NCBI GenBank assembly: GCA_030065055.1
Contig: JASJDS010000109.1
Location: 1-34,275 of the forward strand
Length of the DNA stretch: 34,275 nucleotides
Direction of reading: 5' to 3'
DNA from: Calothrix sp. MO_192.B10
Lineage (GTDB): Bacteria; Cyanobacteriota; Cyanobacteriia; Cyanobacteriales; Nostocaceae
Positions 16,342 through 24,753 of this stretch are shown piece by piece; the first letter of the stretch is position 1; the number at the start of each line of letters is the position of its first letter. A program made the translations under genes and the position numbers. The notes below the pieces were generated by a model. That model did not search any database, was not told the origin of the DNA, and was given only the letters and a program-made list of their open reading frames with translations.

Positions 16342-17508
16342 TTAAAAAACATCTGCTGGGTCGGCATCTTGTAATTTACGTACTGCAATGGCACCAGAAA
16401 TAAAACACATTAACACGGTTAATGTTAGTATATTAACTCCTCTGTTTACTGTCATAAATATTGGTAAAAATGATTCTGCTCTAGTGATGTCATATAGTAA
16501 TAAGCTAATAATATATCCGGGAAGATAACCAAAAAACGCTAGAATTAGAGCTTCTTGAAAAACAAGACTCAACAAATATTGATGGGAATAACCCATTGCT
16601 TTCAATGTTGCATATTCGCTTAAATGATCGGAAACATCTGCATATAAAATTTGATAAACAATAACTGCACCAACAGTAAACCCCATAATAACACCCAGAC
16701 CAAAAATTACCCCAATTGGACTGCTTTCAGCCCAATATTTAGTTTCCAGCTCTACAAAGTCTTGCTTTGTCATAATTTTTACATCTTTCTGGGGTAAGTT
16801 TTTTCTTAGTACCGAGAGAACTTGTTGGACGTTATAACCAGATTTAACAGTAATTAAACCTACATCTATCTGCTGGGGAGAGCGATTTTTAACAATCCGT
16901 AGAAAATTTAAATCACTAGTAATTAAATTAGCATCAGCAGAAAAAGACGGACCCATGGTAAACAAGCCAGCTAAATTAATTCTGCGCTCATTCACTTCAG
17001 TGTATACTGAGTCACCTTTTTTTAGCTCTTCCTTCATAAAATTAGTACCCCATTCGGGACGTGAAGTAATATCAAATAAAACAGTATCTGGTAGTTTTAA
17101 TTGCTCTAAATTTTCCTCAATTCCCTGTAATGGTAAAATAGGTCTATTTGGATCAAAAGCATAAGTTAATATGGGATAAGACTGATGTGTATTAGGATTT
17201 TTCCATGCCAGAATATCAACATATGTAGAATTAACAGATTCAACGCCTTCAAAATTTAGAGCTTCATACAATAATGGTCTGGGAAAACTTTCCATATAGT
17301 AAATACCTACTGTTTGAGAACTCAGCATTACTATGTCGGCTTTAATATTTCTATGGAAAATGGTATTACAGTCATACAGTCCTTCTTGAAAGCCTAACTG
17401 CATAAACATGAGAATATCTGCAAAAGCAATACCGATTAAAGCCACAATGAAACGAGTTTTGACTTTAGTAAGTTGCAACCAGGCGAGAGGTATTTTGTAT
17501 CGAAACAT
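16342..17508 (-). CDS. devC: DevC-type ABC exporter permease
   Basis: A 388-residue FtsX/MacB-fold permease. It has an N-terminal membrane segment (RFIVALIGIAFADILMFMQL, about residues 19-38) and a long extracytoplasmic domain of about 220 residues. Three membrane segments follow in the C-terminal 130 residues (GVIFGLGVIMGFTVGAVIVY, LILAFFGYLPGYIISLLLYD and ILTLTVLMCFISGAIAV). LKAMGYSHQYLLSLVFQEA is the typical cytosolic coupling region. It partners the ATPase encoded downstream and the membrane-fusion protein encoded 90 bp upstream. The length fits DevC. The export substrate is presumably the product of the adjoining PKS/NRPS genes. Confidence 0.88.
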   Translation of the reverse strand: MFRYKIPLAWLQLTKVKTRFIVALIGIAFADILMFMQLGFQEGLYDCNTIFHRNIKADIVMLSSQTVGIYYMESFPRPLLYEALNFEGVESVNSTYVDILAWKNPNTHQSYPILTYAFDPNRPILPLQGIEENLEQLKLPDTVLFDITSRPEWGTNFMKEELKKGDSVYTEVNERRINLAGLFTMGPSFSADANLITSDLNFLRIVKNRSPQQIDVGLITVKSGYNVQQVLSVLRKNLPQKDVKIMTKQDFVELETKYWAESSPIGVIFGLGVIMGFTVGAVIVYQILYADVSDHLSEYATLKAMGYSHQYLLSLVFQEALILAFFGYLPGYIISLLLYDITRAESFLPIFMTVNRGVNILTLTVLMCFISGAIAVRKLQDADPADVF

Positions 17509-17598
17509 ATTCTAGAGATATGTAGTTATAATGAGTAAATTTTTCTGAGGAATATCAGCCTGTAAAAGATTAATCTTAATATTCTGAAAATAAGTTGT

Positions 17599-18897
17599 TC
17601 AGATATGAATTGATACTTTTACCTGCAAATTAGTCAAATTTGTAACTTTTTGACTATCTTCTGAATTAATTTGGATCTTCACTTCCATGACTCTGACATC
17701 TACATTAGCTGCTGGGTCAGTATCAAGAATGTTTCTTTTTCCAATTTTCAAGCCAACATCTTCTACTATTCCTTGTAATTCTCCTGGAAAACCTCCAAAC
17801 TCACTCTTTATAGTAGCTTTTTGACCAGGGCGAACTTTGCCAATATTGGTTTCGTATACTTCAGCCACCACATACATCTGATTTGTTTGTCCCAACTCGA
17901 CAACCCCTTGAGAATCAACTACTTCACCAGGGTAAGCATGTACTTTTAAGATTTTGCCTTCTATAAAAGTGCGGACATAGGCCAAATCAAGGTCTTGCTG
18001 TGCTTTTTTTACTGCTGCTATTGCGCTGTCAACCTCAGCTTGAGCAACTTTAATATCTTCCGGACGAACTTGTTGAATGCGCTGTAAGGTGGCCTTAGCT
18101 TCTACAATTTGCTGCGATAAGCTGTCTAAGCTTTTACTTCTACTTGCTTGTGTCTCGTTGATTTGCTCTTGCAAAGTTTCTATTATCTGGTTTTTAGCCG
18201 CTTCAGCTTCTTTAAAACGTTCATTTGATGTTTTACTTACTAAACATTTAGTATCACGAGTGGATGCCGCCACTGCACCTTGTTGAAGCAAGGTTTCATA
18301 ACGTTGACACTCTCTTACAGCATTATTCAATTCTGCTTGTAAGCTGGAAAGTTTAGCTTGTTGAACATCTTGCTCCCTGAGAAACTTAGCTCTTAAGCCA
18401 GAAATCTTAGCCTTTTGAGCTTTCCTTTCTTGAAACAACTCTTTTTCTAAGCGAGCAATAACTGCTTTTTGGGCTTTAATTTCTCCTTCCTTAGCTCCTG
18501 ATTTCACTTGAGCTAAACGAGCCTGAGCAGCTGCAACTTGCTTTTGAGATTGTTTGAGTTGAGCTTTTAAGCGATCGTGACGATCTAAAACAGCGATAAC
18601 TTGTCCAGCTTGAACCCATTCTCCTTCTTTAACTAAAAGTTGTTTAACTCTAGCTCCTTCCAATGAACTTGGAGCAGATATATTAATTACTTCTCCCTTA
18701 GGTTCTAGTCGTCCTAACGCTGTAACAGCTTTCGGCTTTGTAGATGCGACTAAAGGCTGTTGTTTAACAGTTTTCGTATTTAAGAAATAGTATGTGGGAA
18801 TTGTAATTGCTACTGTTGCTCCTACAGCTATAAGAGCAATCAGTTTCCAATTAGGAAGTTTCAATAAAAGACTTCCTTGCTTTTGAGTGTTCTGCAT
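17599..18897 (-). CDS. devB: DevB-type membrane fusion protein (HlyD family)
   Basis: A 432-residue periplasmic adaptor. It has one N-terminal membrane anchor (LIALIAVGATVAITIPTYYF, about residues 15-34). A lipoyl/barrel-sandwich half follows (VKQLLVKEGEWVQAGQVIAV), then about 170 residues of Gln/Lys/Glu/Ala-rich coiled coil (120-290), and the second half DLAYVRTFIEGKILKVHAYP, closed by a beta-barrel (GQKATIKSEFGGFPGELQG). It links the DevC-DevA pump to an outer-membrane TolC-like channel, which is not encoded here. It is first of the three exporter genes, 40 bp downstream of the desaturase stop, so it is probably part of the same transcript. Confidence 0.88.
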   Translation of the reverse strand: MQNTQKQGSLLLKLPNWKLIALIAVGATVAITIPTYYFLNTKTVKQQPLVASTKPKAVTALGRLEPKGEVINISAPSSLEGARVKQLLVKEGEWVQAGQVIAVLDRHDRLKAQLKQSQKQVAAAQARLAQVKSGAKEGEIKAQKAVIARLEKELFQERKAQKAKISGLRAKFLREQDVQQAKLSSLQAELNNAVRECQRYETLLQQGAVAASTRDTKCLVSKTSNERFKEAEAAKNQIIETLQEQINETQASRSKSLDSLSQQIVEAKATLQRIQQVRPEDIKVAQAEVDSAIAAVKKAQQDLDLAYVRTFIEGKILKVHAYPGEVVDSQGVVELGQTNQMYVVAEVYETNIGKVRPGQKATIKSEFGGFPGELQGIVEDVGLKIGKRNILDTDPAANVDVRVMEVKIQINSEDSQKVTNLTNLQVKVSIHI

Positions 18898-18937
18898 TTT
18901 AATGTGCTACTGAAAATTTTGATGAGTTTTCAAATTA

Positions 18938-19939
18938 CTATTTGTCTTCATGAGGTGGAAGAGTTTTTAAATAAACATCTACTAGATCTTGGCTACGTAA
19001 TTGCAATACAAAATCTGGAAATTGTACTCCTTTGTAATCTATGTCTAAATTCTTCTCAGATTCTAAAAAATCCTTGATTTTTGGTAGTTGATACCAAGGT
19101 GCAGATGGAAATAGATGATGTTCTATATGTAAGTTGAAGTTATAACAAAATAAAACTGCGAGAATAGGATTCATCTCACTAGTACGACTGATAGAATCTT
19201 GTTCGTGCAGTGGAATTGGTCTTGGGTGATGGCTAGATAAGTATGGAAAAAGTCCAATATGTTGAGAAAAATTCATATTTTCAAACCAAATGGCATAAAT
19301 CAGCAACATTGGAGTATATATGATTAGGTAATCAACTATTCCCAAATACCCAATCAAGAGAGCATGGGGGGTTATAATTGCGATCAACGAGACAAAACCA
19401 GCCTTAGCATTTGTATAATTGTTTTTCTTATACTCATTGAATGGGTACAACCAAAACACTTGAAAAATTAACTTAAAAAATCCCAATGGTAACCAAGTTT
19501 TCCAAATAATACGAAATAGATTATGAGTCAATTCAGACTTTTCTCTGACTTTGAGAAAATTAGCTTGCGTGGGGTCTTTATCTACTACACCAACCCATTT
19601 GTGATGTTGATAGTGTATATTTCGCCAACAAATATAGGGAATAATGCATAAAGGACTAATCAATGTACCAACAATTGTATTCATGAGTTTATAAGAGAAT
19701 AATGCCTTATGCCCACATTCATGAAGAATTACAAAAAAACGATATAGGGATAGACCTAGAAATATTTCTAAAACCCAATATAAAGGGGAAAAGTAAGTGG
19801 TTTTCAAAAAAACACTCAAACCAATTGCAAAACAACCTAGTTCTGCTAATAATGTGAGACTTCCAAATAAATTGTTTACTTTTAAAGAGTCTTTTTTAGC
19901 TAATTGTTTAGCAATTAGTGTATAGTCTTCTCTTAACAT
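18938..19939 (-). CDS. membrane fatty-acid desaturase
   Basis: A 333-residue di-iron desaturase. The three His boxes are in the expected order: HECGH (near residue 76), HYQHH (near 112) and HIEHH (near 278). Hydrophobic stretches lie before and between them. The ATG at 19939 is preferred because GGAGG lies 5 nt upstream; an upstream ATG at 19966 lacks this. The enzyme introduces a double bond into an acyl chain bound to lipid, CoA or carrier protein. Inside this cluster it may act on the acyl starter or a carrier-bound intermediate, as the desaturase JamB does in the jamaicamide pathway. Acting on membrane lipids remains possible. It is followed 40 bp later by the exporter genes. Confidence 0.88.
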   Translation of the reverse strand: MLREDYTLIAKQLAKKDSLKVNNLFGSLTLLAELGCFAIGLSVFLKTTYFSPLYWVLEIFLGLSLYRFFVILHECGHKALFSYKLMNTIVGTLISPLCIIPYICWRNIHYQHHKWVGVVDKDPTQANFLKVREKSELTHNLFRIIWKTWLPLGFFKLIFQVFWLYPFNEYKKNNYTNAKAGFVSLIAIITPHALLIGYLGIVDYLIIYTPMLLIYAIWFENMNFSQHIGLFPYLSSHHPRPIPLHEQDSISRTSEMNPILAVLFCYNFNLHIEHHLFPSAPWYQLPKIKDFLESEKNLDIDYKGVQFPDFVLQLRSQDLVDVYLKTLPPHEDK

Positions 19940-19944
19940 AATTT

Positions 19945-19949
19945 CCTCC
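19945..19949 (-). promoter_or_regulatory. ribosome binding site that fixes the desaturase start
   Basis: GGAGG on the minus strand, 5 nt before ATG 19939, in TTTTGGAGGAAATTATG. It is the strongest Shine-Dalgarno match near this gene and favours the shorter protein. Confidence 0.75.
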
Positions 19950-19969
19950 AAAATAGATATTTGCATTGA

Positions 19970-20404
19970 TTAGTAATTTACGAAGCATTTTTTGAGATTT
20001 TTATGGCGTTTGGTAAATATTGAATCTATAATTATTTTACCAATAGTTCTGTCTAAAAAATCGCCAAATCCTAAACTGAACTCAATTTTATCTGTATAAA
20101 TCGTTTTGTTTCCCTCGGGCTCAAAAAAATGATAATGATTCAAGTATTTATAGGGGAAACCTACTTTCATAATATCAGCAAAAAACTCATTTTTTTCATA
20201 AGCGATTATCTCAGTTTTCCAATACATCCAAATAAAGAAAAAGCGAAAATTAAATTCAATCATTGAACCTAAATTCCATTTATCGTGTTTATTAATCCAA
20301 CGCACTGGATGGGGAAAATGTTTTTCAAAGCCATGAGGAGATGCACAAAAATTAAATACTTGATCTACAGGTGCATCAAGTTTAATTGTTTTTTTGTATT
20401 TCAT
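19970..20404 (-). CDS. SRPBCC (START/Bet v1-like) superfamily protein
   Basis: A 144-residue protein. The N-terminus MKYKKTIKLDAPVDQVFNF is the usual SRPBCC opening (beta strand, then APxxxVF), and aromatic strands follow (FNFRFFFIWMYWKTEIIAYE, YLNHYHFFEPEG). A C-terminal helix runs from about residue 110 (FLDRTIGKIIIDSIFTKRH). The fold gives a deep hydrophobic pocket; members bind lipids or polyketides and some are cyclases. The position between the NRPS and the desaturase suggests binding or shaping of the pathway product, but no catalytic residues can be named. ATG 20404 was preferred to a TTG at 20428; neither has a clear ribosome binding site. It is 137 bp from the NRPS stop and 30 bp before the desaturase. 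Confidence 0.65.
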   Translation of the reverse strand: MKYKKTIKLDAPVDQVFNFCASPHGFEKHFPHPVRWINKHDKWNLGSMIEFNFRFFFIWMYWKTEIIAYEKNEFFADIMKVGFPYKYLNHYHFFEPEGNKTIYTDKIEFSLGFGDFLDRTIGKIIIDSIFTKRHKNLKKCFVNY

Positions 20405-20480
20405 ATTGACTGCAATTGATTTGATCAAGGATAGTCTTGATAATTAAAATCTTGATTTGGGGTCAGGTAATCTTCGTGTA

Positions 20481-20526
20481 ACTCTTAATTAAGAGTATTA
20501 AATACTCTCCTCTTTTCAGGAGAGTA
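20481..20526. terminator. two adjoining palindromes after the NRPS gene
   Basis: A 16-bp perfect palindrome (ACTCTTAATTAAGAGT at 20481-20496) sits next to a hairpin with 9-bp arms, TACTCTCCT / AGGAGAGTA (20503-20526). On the minus strand the hairpin follows the NRPS stop by 15 nt. It may partly end transcription, or the palindrome may be an operator in the leader of the SRPBCC gene. Confidence 0.45.
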
Positions 20527-20541
20527 CTTAATTTGGACAAG

Positions 20542-23500
20542 CTAATCGAGATATAACCTTAGTTTGTCAACTAAATTATGGATTTGAGGTTCACTCAATA
20601 TCGAGTAATGATTCCCTACAAGGGAATGTACTTCTATGGGTTGGGCTGAGAACTGGCTCCATCCTAGGAATTCATCTTGCTTAAACTGAGGAAACTTCTT
20701 TAACAGAAAATCATAGGCTTGGGATGAGGATTCGGTTGCTTGCACAAGAGTAATCCGATTTGGGTAAATCTGGGGAGCATAACTGAGGAAAGCTTGAATA
20801 TTTGCTTTATAAACTTGCAAAATTTGTTTAATTTGCTCCAAGTTGGCATCTGGAGAGATAATTGCTACTCGCTTTGCTGACTCTAAGATGTAATTAAGCT
20901 GTGTTTCGGGTTCTAATTGTTGTAATTGCTCCTCACAGATGGGTATTGTTTTACCAAAATTACCTCCTAAATCTTTTGCAACCAAAGCAGCAAGCATTAC
21001 ATCATCTATATCTGACTGTTTTAATTGAGCTATAGGTGCTTGAGTGTCAATTAAAGTTAGTAACGCCACCTCTTCGCCCAATGAGTGCAACATTTGTGCC
21101 ATCTCGAATGCTACTAAACCACCAAAAGACCAGCCTCCCAAGTAGTAAGGACCTTGAGGTTGAACACTACGGATAGATTCTAGATAATCTGTTGCCATAT
21201 CTTCAATACTAGTACGAGGCTTCTGTTTCCCTGTAAGACCCCGTGCTTGCAATCCGTAGAAAGGCTGTTCGTGACCTAGATGGTGAGCTAAATCAGCATA
21301 ACACAAAACATTACCACCAATAGGATGGACGCAGAAAAAAGGTGGCTTTGAGCCTTTAGTCTGTATTCCAACCAAGGGAGACCACTGTTGATTTTCTCCT
21401 TGGTGACGGAGAATACTTGCTAATTCCTCAATGGTTGCTCCTTGAAATAGTGTAGAAAGAGGTAGGTTTTGGGCAAATTGCTCTTGAATATGAGCCATCA
21501 ACTGTACAGCTAGTAGAGAATGACCGCCAATTTCAAAGAAATTATCTTGCACGCCCACAGGATGAACCTGTAAAACTTCTTCCCAAATTTGTACCAGTTG
21601 CATTTCTAGAAAATCGCGAGGTGCAACAAAGTTCCTGTCCTTGCTAAAATTGGACATATCAGGTGCAGGAAGAGCCTTGTGGTCTACTTTGCCATTAGAA
21701 GTGATTGGCATTTTCTCCAAGATCACAAATGCCGACGGCACCATAAAATATGGTAATGTTTCTCCTAGGTGATTCCGTAGCTCTGTAACAGTAATGCCGG
21801 GAGTTGTAGGTACTATGTAGGCTACAATTTCTAAATCATCCGAGCGTAGCTTTTTAGCAACAACGACGGCTTCACTAACATTAGTAAGTTTGAGCAAATG
21901 GTTTTGAATTTCACCTAATTCTACCCTAAAACCGCGTATTTTCACTTGATGATCCATCCTGCCTAGATGTATCATTTCGCCATTGGGTAAGAGTTTTGCT
22001 AAGTCTCCCGAACGATAAATACGCTCTTGGGGGTTATAAGGGTTTTGCACAAACCTTTTTGCCGTCAGTTCATCTCTGTTGAGATATCCGCGACTGACAC
22101 CATCTCCACCAACACATATTTCTCCCGGTACACCCACAGGGAGCAACCGTAACTGAGAATCCATAATATATGTTGTGATAGTGGGTATAGGAATACCAAC
22201 GTTACAAACGTTTTCCTCTATTTCCCGTTCAGTAATTTCCTTGAAGGTAACATGTACTGTTGTTTCTGTGATCCCGTACATATTAATTAGCTTGACATTG
22301 GGATATACTTGTTTCCAAGGTTTAAGTTGAATGGGATATAGTGCCTCACCTCCAAAAATGATGTATCGCAATGCAATATCTACTGGCGGTTGTTTTAGGC
22401 CTTCCTGCATCAAGCTATAGAAAAAAGTCGGTGTTTGATTTAGAACAGTTACTTTCTCGCGGATAAGTAATTCCAGAAACCCAGAAGGATCTCTAGTTAG
22501 CTCTTGGGGTACGACGATTAATTTCCCACCATACAACAATGCACCATACATCTCCCAAACAGAGAAGTCAAAACCATAATAATGGAACATTGTCCAGACA
22601 TCGCTGTCAGTAAAAGTAAACTGCAACTTATCGTTTACTAAAAGTCGAACAACATTTCCATGTTCCAATAATGCTCCCTTTGGTTTACCAGTAGAACCAG
22701 AGGTGTAAATACAGTAAGCTAGGTTGCTAGGAGTAGTTTTGCTGGTGGGAGGATTTGAAGGTTGTGCAGCAATGCTTTGAGCATCAGTATCTAAGCATAT
22801 CAGAGATGGAATCTGTGGTGGCAGGCATTTAACTGAAGCTTGAGTGGCAATAGCATAGGATACTTGAGAATCTTCAACCATGAAAGAAAGCCGCTCTTGA
22901 GGATAATCAGGATCCATCGGAAGGTAAGCACCTCCCGCTTTGAGAACACCCAAGATAGCGACAATCATATCTAATGATCTGTTGAGGCAAAGAGCAACCA
23001 AAGTATCTGTTCCTACCCCTTGTTGTTGGAGGTAATGTGCCAGTTGATTGGCGCGAGTTTCCAGTTCCCAATAAGTTAGATGTTGATTTCCATAAACCAC
23101 CGCTATGTTGTTTGGGGTTTTACTTGCTTGTTCCTCAAATAATTGGTGAATCGTCTTCTGTTCAGGATAGGAAGCTTGGGTTGAGTTCCAAGTAATCAGT
23201 TGCTGATGTACTTCTTCTTCATTTAAAATGACGAGATCATCAATTTTTTGTTGAGGATTAGCAACCATTTGTTTGAGAACTATCTCAAAGTGGCGCGACA
23301 TTTGCTCAATAGTCCTGACATCAAACAAGTCACTGTTGTATTCCCAGTATCCTTGTAATCCTGACCCTGTTTCTTCCATGGATAGAGTTAAGTCGAAAAT
23401 TGCTGCCTCTCTGTCCAAATTCAGGGAAGATATGCTCAGACCTGGTAAATTTAACTCATCTAGTGGGACATTTTGTAAAACAAAACAAACCTGGAACAGA

Positions 23501-24753
23501 GGGTTATAACTTTGATTTCTTTCTGGACAAAGTTTTTCTACTAACTTACCAAAGGGTAAATCTTTGTGAGCAAAAGCATCTAAAGCAACCTTTCTGATCC
23601 GTTGCAGCATCTCTTGGATTGTGGGATTGCCAGATAAATCCCCACGCATTACCAAAGTGTTGACAAAAAAACCAATTAATAAATTCAGATCGCTAATATT
23701 GCGGTTGGCAATTGGAGAACCGACTAGAATGTCCTTTTGACGGCTATAGTAAGAGAGCAGAATCATAAAAGCAGTCAACAATGTCATATACAAGGTGCCT
23801 GCTGTTTGTTGACTTAGCTGCTTCAACTGCTGTGTCAATTTTGGATCAAGTTGGAAGTATAGCAAAGAGCCGTGAAAAGTTTGTACTGAGGGACGGGGTC
23901 TATCTGTGGACAGTGTCAGCAAATTAGGTGCTCCTGCGAGCTGTTGCTGCCAGTAGTTGTATTGTCCCTCCAACATTTCATTAGTTAACCACTGATGTTG
24001 CCAGTAAGCGTAATCAGCATATTGCAGTGGTAGTTCTGGCAGTGGGGAGGGTTGTCCAGCTACAAAAGCTTTGTAGAGGGTGGCTAACTCTTGAGTAATA
24101 ATCCCCATTGACCAATAATCTGAAATGATGTGGTGGATTGTCAGTAACAAAACATAAGACTCGGAACCTAATTTTAGTAGTTTAAACCTCATTAAGGGAG
24201 CAGTTTCGAGGTCAAATGATTGTCGCGCTTCTTGATTAGCCAACCATTGAACTTTTAGAGACTGTTCGCTTTTAGGTAATAGTTGTAAGTCTATCACTGA
24301 CAAAGGTACGGTTACGGTTCCATCGATTACCTGTACAGCAGAACCACTTACCATTCTAAAACTAGTACGCAGAACTTCGTGACGCCTAACAATTTCAGCT
24401 ATACATTTTTCTAAAACAGCTAGGTTGAGATTACCTACAATTTTACGAGCGACTGAGATGTTGTAAGTGGAACTCTTAGCTCCTACTTGCTCTAAGAACC
24501 ATAATCCTTCCTGAGCAGAGGTTAGAGGAATTTCTCTGTCCCGTGAAATGGTGGGAATAGAAATAGAGGAAGTAAGTTTGAATTGATTGTGCTGATTTAG
24601 TGATGCCAGAAGAACTGCTTTGTGTTCATTGAGGGATTCACGTAGTTCTCGCGTTAGCACTTCTTTAGCAGCGCGAACATGGAGCTTTTCTCCTTCAGCC
24701 GACAACTTAATCCCACGTTCTGACAATTCAAATAAAAGTTCATTTAGGTTCAT
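20542..24753 (-). CDS. NRPS module C-A(Thr)-PCP-TE with N-terminal docking domain
   Basis: A 1403-residue terminal module. Residues 1-55 (MNLNELLFELSERGIKLSAE onward) match the TubC-type docking domain. The condensation domain spans about 70-500, with active site HHIISDYWS at 207. The adenylation domain spans about 535-1030, with YTSGSTGKPKG, YRSGDL and NGKVDHK. Its specificity residues, placed by alignment to GrsA, are D729 F730 W733 N772 I799 G801 M825 V833 H834 K1022, the threonine code. The PCP attachment Ser is in GGHSL (S1079). The thioesterase spans about 1125-1403, with GWSFGG (S1209), D1236 and H1382. No epimerase, methyltransferase or oxidase is present. The gene overlaps the PKS stop by 4 bp (ATGA). 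It adds Thr to the polyketide and releases the product. Confidence 0.95.
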   Translation of the reverse strand: MNLNELLFELSERGIKLSAEGEKLHVRAAKEVLTRELRESLNEHKAVLLASLNQHNQFKLTSSISIPTISRDREIPLTSAQEGLWFLEQVGAKSSTYNISVARKIVGNLNLAVLEKCIAEIVRRHEVLRTSFRMVSGSAVQVIDGTVTVPLSVIDLQLLPKSEQSLKVQWLANQEARQSFDLETAPLMRFKLLKLGSESYVLLLTIHHIISDYWSMGIITQELATLYKAFVAGQPSPLPELPLQYADYAYWQHQWLTNEMLEGQYNYWQQQLAGAPNLLTLSTDRPRPSVQTFHGSLLYFQLDPKLTQQLKQLSQQTAGTLYMTLLTAFMILLSYYSRQKDILVGSPIANRNISDLNLLIGFFVNTLVMRGDLSGNPTIQEMLQRIRKVALDAFAHKDLPFGKLVEKLCPERNQSYNPLFQVCFVLQNVPLDELNLPGLSISSLNLDREAAIFDLTLSMEETGSGLQGYWEYNSDLFDVRTIEQMSRHFEIVLKQMVANPQQKIDDLVILNEEEVHQQLITWNSTQASYPEQKTIHQLFEEQASKTPNNIAVVYGNQHLTYWELETRANQLAHYLQQQGVGTDTLVALCLNRSLDMIVAILGVLKAGGAYLPMDPDYPQERLSFMVEDSQVSYAIATQASVKCLPPQIPSLICLDTDAQSIAAQPSNPPTSKTTPSNLAYCIYTSGSTGKPKGALLEHGNVVRLLVNDKLQFTFTDSDVWTMFHYYGFDFSVWEMYGALLYGGKLIVVPQELTRDPSGFLELLIREKVTVLNQTPTFFYSLMQEGLKQPPVDIALRYIIFGGEALYPIQLKPWKQVYPNVKLINMYGITETTVHVTFKEITEREIEENVCNVGIPIPTITTYIMDSQLRLLPVGVPGEICVGGDGVSRGYLNRDELTAKRFVQNPYNPQERIYRSGDLAKLLPNGEMIHLGRMDHQVKIRGFRVELGEIQNHLLKLTNVSEAVVVAKKLRSDDLEIVAYIVPTTPGITVTELRNHLGETLPYFMVPSAFVILEKMPITSNGKVDHKALPAPDMSNFSKDRNFVAPRDFLEMQLVQIWEEVLQVHPVGVQDNFFEIGGHSLLAVQLMAHIQEQFAQNLPLSTLFQGATIEELASILRHQGENQQWSPLVGIQTKGSKPPFFCVHPIGGNVLCYADLAHHLGHEQPFYGLQARGLTGKQKPRTSIEDMATDYLESIRSVQPQGPYYLGGWSFGGLVAFEMAQMLHSLGEEVALLTLIDTQAPIAQLKQSDIDDVMLAALVAKDLGGNFGKTIPICEEQLQQLEPETQLNYILESAKRVAIISPDANLEQIKQILQVYKANIQAFLSYAPQIYPNRITLVQATESSSQAYDFLLKKFPQFKQDEFLGWSQFSAQPIEVHSLVGNHYSILSEPQIHNLVDKLRLYLD

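Noticed and set aside
15515-18897. The heterocyst glycolipid exporter devBCA itself
   Set aside because: The genes are of the same family, but they are the last genes of a PKS/NRPS operon and no heterocyst glycolipid synthase genes are near. A product-specific paralogue is more likely.
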